From assembly GCF_000485595.1 (NCBI RefSeq), contig NW_014577732.1, positions 61,074-91,780 of the forward strand: a stretch of 30,707 nucleotides of DNA. Direction: 5' to 3'. The stretch is from Priapulus caudatus (Eukaryota; Priapulida; Priapulimorpha; Priapulimorphida; Priapulidae). The stretch's first letter is position 1, and the number at the start of each line of letters is the position of its first letter. The translations under genes were made by a program, and so were the position numbers. Under the pieces are notes generated by a model that searched no databases, was not told the origin of the DNA, and worked only from the letters and a program-made list of their open reading frames with translations. This document shows positions 1-7,901 of the stretch, piece by piece.

Positions 1-420
1 TCTCCGAGCAGCATTCCAACGTCTGAGGTACTGCGGTACTTCCATCCCTCATTGGCAACTGAACTGCACGTCGATGCCAGTCCTGTAGGTCTCTGCGCTA
101 TTCTGATGCAGGTAGAGAAAGACGGCACGCGTCACACTGTACAGTATGCCAGCAGAGCGCTCACACCAGTTGAACAGCGTTACAGCCAAACACAGCGCGA
201 AGCTCTGGCTGTAGTATGGGCCTGTGAACACCTTCACATCTACGTGATGGGAAGTCCAGTAACTATATACACCGACCACAAACCACTGGTGCCGCTGTAC
301 AATAATCCGCGGTCAAAGCCTCCAGAACGTATCGAACGTTGGACACTCAGACTCTAGCCGTACGAGATCGAGCTGAAGTATCGAAGCGGAAAGGACAATC
401 CAGCAGATTACCTGTCAAGA
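1..420 (+). pseudogene. RNase H domain remnant of Ty3/gypsy pol (copy 1)
   Basis: The frame from 52 to 357 reads as a Ty3/gypsy RNase H: it opens with the catalytic-Asp motif HVDASPVG and includes YASRALTPVEQRYSQTQREA and YTDHKPL, all typical of the family. A TAG at 355-357 interrupts the conserved segment between the RWTLRL-type motif and the GKDNPADYLSR-type linker that continues in the same frame to about 420. Copy 2 carries the same stop at 11083-11085, where relatives usually have a glutamine codon. Non-functional as read. Confidence 0.85.
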
Positions 421-465
421 CACACACATACCGTCACTGAGTGCTCTAGGAGAGACGAGAGGGTT

Positions 466-1863
466 ATGGAGGAGTACATCATCCACATTGCTGCTACCTC
501 TGCACCCAAAGCAATGACCCTGACTGAACTCCACAACTGCACCGAACGCGATGCGACCCTGCAAGCTGTCATTCACGCCATCCGTTTTGGCAAATGGGAG
601 ATCGCGAGACAACGACCCGGTGTTAACACGGCATCATTTGATCGAATTCACAAAGTTCGAGGGGAACTGTCCGTGACCGAATCTGGCAACTTGATTCTAC
701 GTGGCACACGAATTGTTGTACCACATGAACTGCAACAACGCGCTGTCGAGCTGGCACACGTTGGTCATCAAGGCATGGTCAAGACGAAGGCACTCATACG
801 TGAGAAAGTGTGGTTCAGCGGTATAGACCATCGAGTAGAGGAAATGGTTCGTAGTTGCATGGCATGCCAGGTAGCGACGCCAACCCAAACCCCTAAAAAT
901 GTTGGCACTGCCTGAACGTCCATGGTCAGAGATCAGCACTGATTTTGGACAGGTACCTGGCATGGGTACGCACTTTATGGTAATCTTCGACGACTTCTCA
1001 CGCTACGTTGTCGTGGAACCAGTGTTCTCTCTCACAGCAAATGCTGTCATCCCTGTCCTTGACAAGATCATTGAAGAATTCGGTGTACCCGATGTGGTCA
1101 AGTCGGATAACAGACCCCCCCTTCAACAGCAGCGCATTCTCTGACTACGCACGGCACAAAGGCTTCAAGCATCGTAAGATTACTCCGCTGTGGCCGCTCG
1201 CAAACGCCGAGGCAGAACGCTTTATGAAGACGTTAAAGAAGTCTATTAAAGCTGCCATAGTGGAAGGAAAAAGCTGGAACCAGGAGCTGCACAGCTTTCT
1301 GCTGAACTATAGAGCAACTCCTCACAGCAGCATTGGCATACCTCCAGCTACGCTGATGTTTGGCAGGTCTATCAAAACAACCCTTCCTCTGATTGCGTTC
1401 GAGCAACCGCAGCACGACGTCCGCCAGAAGGACAGCGACTCCAAAGCAAGGATGAAGGTGTACGCGGATCGCAAGGCATACGTCAGAGAATCTCGTATAA
1501 AAATTGGTGAACCTGTGCTCATAAAGAGAGAGGGAATGAGGAGTCTGACCCCCCGTTTTATCCGAAACCCCTCATCATTACGAAGAGAAATGGATCGATG
1601 GTGACGGCAGAATGTCATGGAAAGACAGTCACCAGAAACTCGTCCCGTTTCAAACGCTCCCCCACACGTCCAGAAGACGTCCCGACGTCGTCTGATGAGG
1701 AGGAGGAAGAGCTGGGTCTGCACCAATACCCCGGACCAGACTATCTGCCGCCAGACACTGTGGTCCAGCACGCTCCAGGTTGTCAGGGCTACCCGAGGTG
1801 CAAGGTAGACCGCAGCGAGAGCGTCGGCTTCCGGAGAGATTTAAGGACTTCGTCATGGCATAG
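466..1863 (+). pseudogene. Integrase and C-terminal tail remnant of Ty3/gypsy pol (copy 1)
   Basis: From 466 the frame shows an HHCC zinc-binding domain (HVGHQGMVKTKALI, then CMACQ near 860). A one-base insertion in the A run near 895 shifts the catalytic core into another frame: STDFG near 930 (first Asp) and KSDN near 1100 (second Asp). Another shift precedes PLANAEAERFMK near 1195-1230, which holds the catalytic Glu. The tail encodes the acidic run SSDEEEEELG and ends at a TAG about 1861-1863. D, D and E are all visible but in different frames, so no intact integrase can be made. Confidence 0.85.
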
Positions 1864-1879
1864 ACATTCCGTTCAAGTT

Positions 1880-2007
1880 GGGGAGGAATGTGATGTCCAG
1901 CCCTATTGTTTACGTTTGGTATCGGTGCTGACTCTATGTGTGCAATGTGACGCATGCGCGAGCAGACATCCGGGATAAGAAAATAAAGGAGCAGCGGGAA
2001 TGATTAG
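1880..2007 (+). repeat. Polypurine tract and truncated 3' LTR of copy 1
   Basis: The purine run GGGGAGGAA (1880-1888) lies directly before TGTGATGTCC, the first bases of the LTR (1889). The match to the 3' LTR of copy 2 runs to TGATTAG at 2001-2007 and then stops abruptly, so the last ~75 bp are missing. The internal AATAAA-type polyadenylation signal is kept near 1982. No target-site duplication can be assessed because both true ends are absent. Confidence 0.85.
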
Positions 2008-2045
2008 GGGAGGGCTCCTCACGACACCCCTTCAATGATTCACAC

Positions 2046-2220
2046 CTTGCCCCTGTTGATTGTCGAGCGGGTCTTCGATGAGCTCCACAGTGCGGAAGCC
2101 GACGCGGACGATCTTGGGCGGGCGCGAGGCGGCCATGTTGTCCGTTGCGAAGGTGACCTCTACCGTGTACAGCGTCTGATTGCCAAGACCGTTCGGCCAC
2201 CACGTCTCCACGCCCACCTC
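2046..2220 (-). CDS. MANBA: MANBA exon: immunoglobulin-like domain (ETWWPNG)
   Basis: After the acceptor GTCGCTAG the exon reads [20 protein letters not shown], then [18 protein letters not shown], ending CAAG|GTGTGA. It corresponds to the domain just before the catalytic barrel. The following intron holds Ty3/gypsy copy 1, antisense, starting 38 bp from this donor. Its exon number depends on the unseen exon(s) between 2221 and 5011. Confidence 0.88.
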
Positions 2221-5200
2221 CTAGCGACGGGGACGAAAATATATAGCACCGACCAAGAAATGATAACGAAAAAGAAATGATTAAAAAAATGATAAAAATA
2301 GAGAATGAATCTATAAAAAAAAAAAGAATAAAAAAAAAGAAGTAACCTATAAATATAAATAAATGTTAAAAATGTGAGCGCATGAATGAACACATAAATC
2401 TGAATGTATAAATGAAGCGTAAATGAATCGATGAGCTCTAAACCTGTGTAAATCGCTGTGATTTTATCTCTACTAGAAGATACCGCGTGGGGGATGCGTC
2501 TGTGATAACGCGGGACTGTAGGCAAATTCTAGTAAGACTACGATTTCTACTGAGAATACTGTGGGGATAAAACCAGGGACAATGTGTGACCTTAATTGAA
2601 CGAATCCCGCAATACTGAAATATCTACAGAAACATCCTGTTAGGAAGACACCGGGGTGAGGATTTAATCCTGTCTATCGATACTTGTGTAAAACCAACTA
2701 AGACATTGTGAAAAAAACATTTGAATTTGGAATTGCGAACTTTGCTGCATCTTGGTGGTATATACATTATCATCACTGTACATGTATCATGCGTAATGCA
2801 ACATGTATCACACGGAGTAGCAAACTAGCAAGTAAAAGCCAATGCACCAATTTATCCAAATGCCGGATCCAAAAGGAGGCGCAAGAGCCCCCTCCCCTAT
2901 GTTTTGTTCTCCCGCCCCCCCATTTGGCACGCAAAGCGTAAGCACCGGCGCTATCACAAAATCGCACCCCTAAAATGAAATCCTGGCTACGCAGTTGCGC
3001 GCCCCCCCCCCATCTCAAAATCCTGGATCCGCCACTGTATCATTTTATTCTTGAGCATGGATTGCAGCTTGCAGCATTCTCCATAAATAGTGTTTATACA
3101 CATGGTGTAAGTAATGTGCACTTTGTGCTGTTTATCATACTCCATAAATCTATGCTGCCTAACTATTTCGATCCACCAGTCAATGCAAACAAATCGATGA
3201 GTTTAAGAGATGTAATCAATGTATATATGGTATTAATAGATGGTATATATAGATTATAGATCAGTTAAAGACATGTATAAATAAGGGACCTGGATGAAGG
3301 GGACGTGTAAACAAAACATGTGTAAACCTACTAGCCACTACAGCCACCTAGCTGATATATACAGATCTGTGAGCTGCACACTCATATCACCACGACATGG
3401 TATTATAGATATCTATCTATCTTACTGCGAGCATAGGGAGACATGTTATGTGCCTTAATTTAGCTAGCACACACTCACACATACGGGCACAGGGGTAGAA
3501 ATTAACTTTTGAACAAGGGAGTCCAACGGACTCCCTCCCCTCAAAAAGAGGGAGTCCGCAGCAAAATGAGGGTGTCTGAAGTTCAAAACTAAAGATATTT
3601 TAACAATAACACATGTGCTTATTTTTTGAAGATGCATGAGGTTGCACGTCTGCCAAATTTTCTTTGGACATTTACTGAAACATTCCATGAGCCGTGCTCT
3701 GGAATGAACTAGTTAGTATAGCAGAATTTTCTGGGAGTCACACGGACTCCTGCATATATGTCAAATCAGGAAGTCCGACAGTAAATCAGGAGGTATTTGA
3801 CTCCGGACTCGCGTTAAATTCGCACCCTGCATGGATAAACGTATACTCAAAAAACAACCTCACAACATAGTTATGTAGCAGTCGACTATTTGCACTTGTG
3901 TATATCGCTCACCCTGGGTATGGATAATGTCGCATTGACCGCATATTCCAGAGCTGAGTTCAGTGTGAACTTTGACCTTGCTTGTTATGTCAGCGTGGGA
4001 AACGGGACAACAAAATGGCGCTCTGCGATGACGTTGACGAGGCTTGCAAGAAGGCGTAACTGTCACATTCCAAGAATGCTGCTATTCCCTATGATAGCAA
4101 ATGCAAACGTCATTGTTTAATTATTTATGTTAACAAATGCAAATGTCATTGTTTCAATTACCGATGATAACTAATACAAATGTCATTTTTTTAATTACCT
4201 ATATGTTAATAAACACAAATGTCATTGTGTTATTTACCTACGCTATTGAACGAAAACGTCATTAATCTAATTAAATGCAATCTTACGCAATTTTATGAAG
4301 CGCAATCATAACATGTGGGTGAATGTTGAGAAGAATACATACATTATATATGTGATATATGATCTCAGACACGACGCCGACACAGTGCCCTTGCCATTGC
4401 AGGTTTACTGGGTTTCGTTATCATATCTTGTCTTCGCGGCAATAAGCAAATTGAAATGTGAATGGACGTTAATCAGGTTTAAGCTAAGTAGTTGGTACCT
4501 TAACCTAGTTGACACTGTTCTACGCAGACTTGTAGAAAAGCTATAGCAGAAATTTGTATAAAATGTTTAACCTTGTGTGAGTGACAAACAGTAACATCTC
4601 TGATCACTGGTGAGTGAAGGCTTCTATGCCAATATCTTTCCTAGAAGTTAAACGCCACTTGATATTACAAATCGAGTTAACACGTATTATTTACTGCAAG
4701 TATTAACATATTACAGGTAACTGTCCATGCTTATATTCCATGGTCTACACGTTTTCGCAATGACTTGAACCAGGGTATAAGCGTGCAATGCTCATTATAC
4801 TTGGACTGTTGGCGTAACTATACAATGCTATCACACGGACATCTATCATGATCTAAATCTCTTAATTGGAACAGCAGCCACTGAGATACTACATCCTACT
4901 ACACTATATATATAGCTACTTCTACCTACATCGTGAGATGTATCCTACCATATTCCCTGCGGACTACATCTTACTATACTACTTCTACCTACATCATGAG
5001 ATGTATCCTACCATATTCCCTGCGGAATGAACGCCGGTCCCCAGTCCCAACTGAACGAACACTGCTCCTTCCGGATGAAGTTGGGATGGCACTCACCGTG
5101 CTGCGGTCCCGCGGGACACAGCGGCGGAACGTTCAGCATGTACTCGTCCGCTTTCCGCTTCGCGTACGTGATCGCCGAACGAAACGAAACCACGATCTTG

Positions 5201-6961
5201 TTCTCACCGACCTATCGTGACAGAGATTATGATGACGTGCACTACCGAGACTTGTTAGTTATAGCTCGCTAGCAAATATCGTTAGCATGTGCATTACAAA
5301 ATTACTGCAGTTCAGCAGTACCTTATAGGACAGTATGTACAGGAGTAAATAATAGAGTATTACTTACTCCTTCTATGTATTGTCATGATTGTGTAAACCC
5401 AAACAAGATATTTAACCTCACGTAGATTCGTTTTATTTAGGAAACGTAGCTGAGCAGAACAAGATTACAAACCACCATGCCGAACTCCCGTAGCTCCCCC
5501 TGGCTCTCAAATATCTAACTAAAAGATAGACAACTCTCCTACAGGGCGCTACCGTCATTAATCATTATGACATGTATGTTAGTTGAACTGCTCTGTTTTG
5601 ATCAAATGGTAGTTTACTAGTGATTATCTGCCTAATTTTTTTTCATTTTAACGACATGTTTTGAGACAGAGCAGTCTGATAGAGCACTCAAAAATATAGC
5701 AACCAAAAAATATCACGTGAAGGATGGTTTCAATGCGCACTGATAATGAACATTATTGATTTAGTTTCCAAGTTTCTTTCTTATCTAATTTCTCACAATG
5801 CAACGTGACAAATTAAAAGCCTAAATTGCATAACAATATAAATCCGCTCAAATTTCAACATCCAAGTCCTGTTACTGTAAGACAGTGATTACCATATCTA
5901 CTTTGATCACTCAATATAAAATTTAATATATTGAGTATGAACTAATCTACTACCAGTTAGCAATGATGTAAAACTGATAAGTCACATGGAGGTAACCTAC
6001 TGTCATCATGGGCTTTACATTGAAGACATATCTGACAAACATGTTCTCGCTCGTTCCTACGAATTTTCCATTAATCGTGATGTCAGAAACAGTGTCCAGT
6101 CCATCGCAGACGAGTTGAACCGTGTCCTTTTGCATAATAGCATCGCTAACTAAAACACGCAGCCATGGTATTTAGCATATGATACGAGCATAGAACTGTA
6201 ACATGTTATATAACATTCCAATATAGTAATTTGGGGGCTGGGGTTTTACTCTGCGTCAGACATGATACATAGCAAATAGTCACAGATATTCAATTGTGTT
6301 CCAATGCATAATTATATGTGCATTCAATATAGTATATTCCACACTGAGTGAATCTGCATGTACACCATCAAAGCCAGGGTGCAGCAATCCATATGCAATG
6401 CATTGAGAAGCACCCTGCACAGTGAAGCTCCACCATTATGCATATATATATATATATGCCGACGGTATCGCATTGTGCATGACACTCAACAGCTTTCATG
6501 TGCAAATATTGTGTAAAAAATGTGTAATAATGTGTAAAAGTTGGAAGAGGAACATATACGACATTTAATATGGTTGCTTGCACACATACAAAATATTATA
6601 TTCCTTTTAATAATTATACGCAAAACTACTAAAAGAGCAGCGGCCCGTGCATGGCTAGAGTTGTGACCATCTTTAAGCTTCGAACCTTCAAATGTCCGCG
6701 AGTACGTCCAGTTGTCATATGCGATCCAGCGATAAGCTACATCGTTAAATCTGTAATACGGGTTCCCAATGATGCTGGCATTTACTAGAGATGTGGTGAC
6801 GGTTCCTGGAACATGGCCCTCCACATTGATACCTGTGAACATATCAATATTAAAACCATTACCAATAATCACGGCTGCTTCTATGTAATATGGCAATAAC
6901 TGTATAAGCTATAGCATGTACTGCATTGTAAATAAGTATGGAACAAACTATACCCCCTCCC

Positions 6962-7030
<69 letters not shown>

Positions 7031-7257
7031 GCTTCCCCTTGCTGTTCTCACAAATTCCTGCTTTCTAATTGCTCGATCTCCTCTTGAAATCTTAATTCCT
7101 TCCTCTCATTTTCTCATTACATTCGTAACTTACTTTTGTTACTATTTGAAATCATCCATTGCCCATTAAGAGTCAAGTTGGCTTCAGTGCTACTACACAA
7201 TATGCAATTAAGGATGACTATGAGTAGAGACGTCTGTAGATGTAACCGTAACAACAT
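2046..7257 (-). CDS. MANBA: Beta-mannosidase, N-terminal half (five exons; 3' part off window)
   Basis: Lysosomal glycoside hydrolase family 2 enzyme that removes terminal beta-1,4-mannose from N-glycan core disaccharides. Five minus-strand exons were placed from homology and splice sites: 7257-7134, 6832-6668, 6149-6001, 5211-5012 and 2220-2046. The first four join in phase (124+165+149+200 nt). The product begins with a signal peptide, followed by the jelly-roll sugar-binding domain (DPYYRFND-like, NWTYS, GLDTV and FSWDWGPAF motifs) and the immunoglobulin-like domain ([15 protein letters not shown]). The TIM barrel with the two catalytic glutamates would lie left of position 1. About 75-80 residues expected between exon 4 (ending QGIW) and the exon at 2046-2220 were not found in 2221-5011, so either that exon diverged beyond sight or the gene is damaged. 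Three N-glycosylation sequons (NLT, NAS, NWT) fit a lysosomal glycoprotein. Family assignment is secure; intactness is not. Confidence 0.92.
2861..3036. mobile_element. Small hAT-like non-autonomous element fragment
   Basis: The outer sequences are inverted: TGCCGGATCCA at 2861 pairs with TGGATCCGCCA ending at 3034, just before CTG. Read on the minus strand the right end starts CAGTGGCGGATCCAGG, the CAGTG-type terminus common in invertebrate hAT-like elements (family knowledge, not searched). The interior is C-rich and non-coding. The left end lacks the outer CAGTG, so it is probably truncated. Confidence 0.45.
3490..3829. mobile_element. Possible MITE with CAGGG termini and GAGTCC motifs
   Basis: The left end CAGGGGTAGAAATTAAC is roughly mirrored by the right end, which reads CAGGGTGCGAATTTAAC on the minus strand. 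Inside, GGAGTCC and its complement GGACTCC recur several times and form short local hairpins near 3517-3560 and 3735-3750. No ORF of note, and the flanking 8-mers do not match as a target-site duplication. The ends suggest a non-autonomous DNA element; superfamily unknown. Confidence 0.45.
4103..4262. repeat. Imperfect ~37-bp tandem repeat, five units
   Basis: The core CAAATGTCATT recurs with GTCATT at 4109, 4145, 4182, 4221 and 4258, i.e. every 36-39 bp, separated by AT-rich spacers. One unit contains the exact POU octamer ATGCAAAT (4137-4144). Lies in a MANBA intron; a function is not implied. Confidence 0.75.
4916..5026. repeat. 63-bp tandem duplication across the MANBA exon 4 donor
   Basis: The 48-bp block starting CTACTTCTACCTACATC and ending CCATATTCCCTGCGGA occurs at 4916-4963 and again at 4979-5026, differing at one base. 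The second copy contains the last bases of exon 4 and its 5' splice site (minus strand), so the first copy is a second, near-identical donor 63 bp downstream. Confidence 0.85.
5012..5211 (-). CDS. MANBA: MANBA exon 4: jelly-roll domain with the FSWDWGPAF motif
   Basis: Begins GTCGGTGAG after the acceptor CACGATAG and encodes [41 protein letters not shown] and PQGIW. NFIRK and [10 protein letters not shown] are among the best conserved strings of the family. It ends ATATG|GTAGGATAC (phase 2). The donor and its surroundings are duplicated 63 bp further into the intron (4916-5026). Confidence 0.9.
5212..6000 (-). other. MANBA intron 3
   Basis: Non-coding and AT-rich. The only structure seen is the small hairpin at 5341-5371, a member of the family also found at 28378-28418 and 28799-28850. 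Confidence 0.6.
5341..5371. repeat. Short foldback, member A of a three-copy hairpin family
   Basis: AGGAGTAAATAATA and TATTACTTACTCCT form 14-bp arms with one mismatch around a GAG loop. The arm sequence is shared with the foldbacks at 28378-28418 and 28799-28850 in PSPH introns. Confidence 0.65.
6001..6149 (-). CDS. MANBA: MANBA exon 3: jelly-roll domain
   Basis: Encodes [20 protein letters not shown] followed by [10 protein letters not shown], matching the beta-mannosidase segment in which the GLDT motif leads into NMF-R-Y-F. Acceptor TGTTTTAG, donor ACA|GTAGGT. The 149 nt complete a codon from exon 2 and end in phase 0. Confidence 0.88.
6150..6667 (-). other. MANBA intron 2
   Basis: AT-rich non-coding sequence with a short TA dinucleotide run at 6441-6458. 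Nothing else recognised. Confidence 0.55.
6668..6832 (-). CDS. MANBA: MANBA exon 2: start of sugar-binding domain
   Basis: The acceptor TTCACAG is followed by codons for [11 protein letters not shown], then [20 protein letters not shown] and WTYSRTFE, the diagnostic N-terminal block of animal beta-mannosidases. The donor is AAAGATG|GTCACA, a weak consensus chosen because it restores the phase with exon 3. 165 nt. Confidence 0.88.
6965..7028. repeat. TC/GA dinucleotide microsatellite
   Basis: Uninterrupted TC repeat of about 32 units in MANBA intron 1 (GA on the transcribed-sense strand of MANBA), starting after CCCCCTCCCCCA. Confidence 0.98.
7134..7257 (-). CDS. MANBA: MANBA exon 1: start codon and signal peptide
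   Basis: ATG at 7257-7255 is the first ATG in this frame; the open frame extends upstream without a further ATG. It begins [20 protein letters not shown], a basic N-region and hydrophobic core typical of a cleaved signal peptide, followed by the NLTLNGQW start of the mature enzyme. The exon ends AACAAAA before the donor GTAAGT (phase 1). A two-codon ATG-TAA upstream ORF sits at 7265-7260. Confidence 0.85.
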
Positions 7258-7761
7258 GTTTACATGAACGACAGGAAAGAAACAACAACAGCTAGAAAAC
7301 CATCGATAGTGAATGCGACTTTGCCGCCACCCCTCGAGTGATTCGAGTACATTTTTATTCACAGCACCCTCTATTGGTAGCTTTTTAAACTAAATCCAAG
7401 ATGTCAGCGTCCGTACTAAGCGAAGTAAACATCATATGTACGATATGGAGATGTATTAGATTCACAAGTGATCATGTTTAATCATTTATCTAAGGGAATG
7501 CTATGCATTGCATATTGGTTAAATATTTGACTGTTAGGCCCCCCTACTTATCATGCTCCTTGGTAGTTATCCAATTTTATGAATTCAGAATTTCATTGTA
7601 AAAGTATGCTAATTCAGTAATTGCTATGTTACTATGTAGTTACAACTTGCGTATTGTAGGTCTATATGTCAATTGTCATGATGGATAATTGCTTAAATAA
7701 ATAAATGCGTTAGTATTCTCTTCGGGTTATTCTCCATACCACACTTTTTTTTACACTGCAG
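7258..7761. promoter_or_regulatory. Head-to-head MANBA/TBC1D5 promoter interval
   Basis: About 0.5 kb separates the MANBA ATG (minus) from the TBC1D5 exon carrying its ATG (plus), so the two are divergently transcribed. Visible elements are an ATTGG (inverted CCAAT box) at 7373-7377 and a small GC-richer patch near 7318-7345. No TATA box clearly belongs to either gene. A non-coding first exon of TBC1D5 must lie in or upstream of this interval, because the exon at 7762 starts with an acceptor. Confidence 0.55.
7260..7265 (-). promoter_or_regulatory. Start-stop upstream ORF (ATG-TAA) before MANBA
   Basis: On the minus strand the sequence reads ATGTAAACATG: a minimal upstream ORF with no elongation codon, ending two bases before the MANBA start and in a different frame. 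Such elements can stall or divert initiating ribosomes (known in other genes; inferred here). Confidence 0.5.
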
Positions 7762-7901
7762 GTTTCCTGTGCTGAACTCTGAAGTCTGAAGAACTAAAAA
7801 ACAACACAAGAACTTGGTGAAATGGCAATGGATCTCGAAACTAACAGTGCTGATGCTAGTCATGTCAGTAACAAAAATATGACTCAGTCTACTGCGTATT
7901 G
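7762..7901 (+). CDS. TBC1D5: TBC1D5 exon with start codon
   Basis: The acceptor TTTTACACTGCAG precedes 60 nt of 5' UTR without ATG, then the ATG at 7822 and 26 codons beginning MAMDLETNSADASHVSNKN. It ends TATTG|GTAGGT in phase 2, which joins correctly to the exon at 13058 (TG+T = Cys, then VEWENLF). The N-terminus is not conserved enough to prove by homology; phase and position support it. Confidence 0.8.

Larger units (their letters stand above)
1..2007 (+). mobile_element. Ty3/gypsy LTR retrotransposon, copy 1 (3' part, decayed)
   Basis: Nearly identical at nucleotide level to the 3' half of the element at 8311-12807. It covers the end of reverse transcriptase, RNase H, integrase, the polypurine tract and about 60% of the 3' LTR. 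The window edge cuts its 5' side. Bases 1-27 match 10404-10430 and base 28 onward matches about 10756, so roughly 325 bp of RT/RNase H linker are missing here. The reading frame is broken by a stop at 355-357 and by several frameshifts. It lies antisense within a beta-mannosidase intron, ending 38 bp before the splice donor of the exon at 2046-2220. Family: Ty3/gypsy (Metaviridae), from the order RT-RNase H-integrase and the motifs; the tRNA-Ser primer site of copy 2 suggests the Mag-like branch (inference). Confidence 0.93.
2221..5011 (-). other. MANBA intron (2.8 kb) where an exon is expected but not seen
   Basis: AT-rich, with A runs at 2281-2340. It holds a hAT-like inverted-repeat fragment (2861-3036), a possible MITE (3490-3829), a 37-bp tandem repeat (4103-4262) and a 63-bp duplication at the exon 4 boundary. 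No minus-strand frame here resembles the ~75-80 residues that normally follow QGIW in beta-mannosidase. Confidence 0.6.

Noticed and set aside
3860-4066. Minus-strand frame tested as the missing MANBA exon
   Set aside because: Right position, but the translation shows none of the expected pattern after QGIW and no phase-compatible splice sites.
4295-4546. 83-codon plus-strand frame
   Set aside because: No recognisable domain or splice context; checked on the minus strand as the missing MANBA exon and it did not fit.
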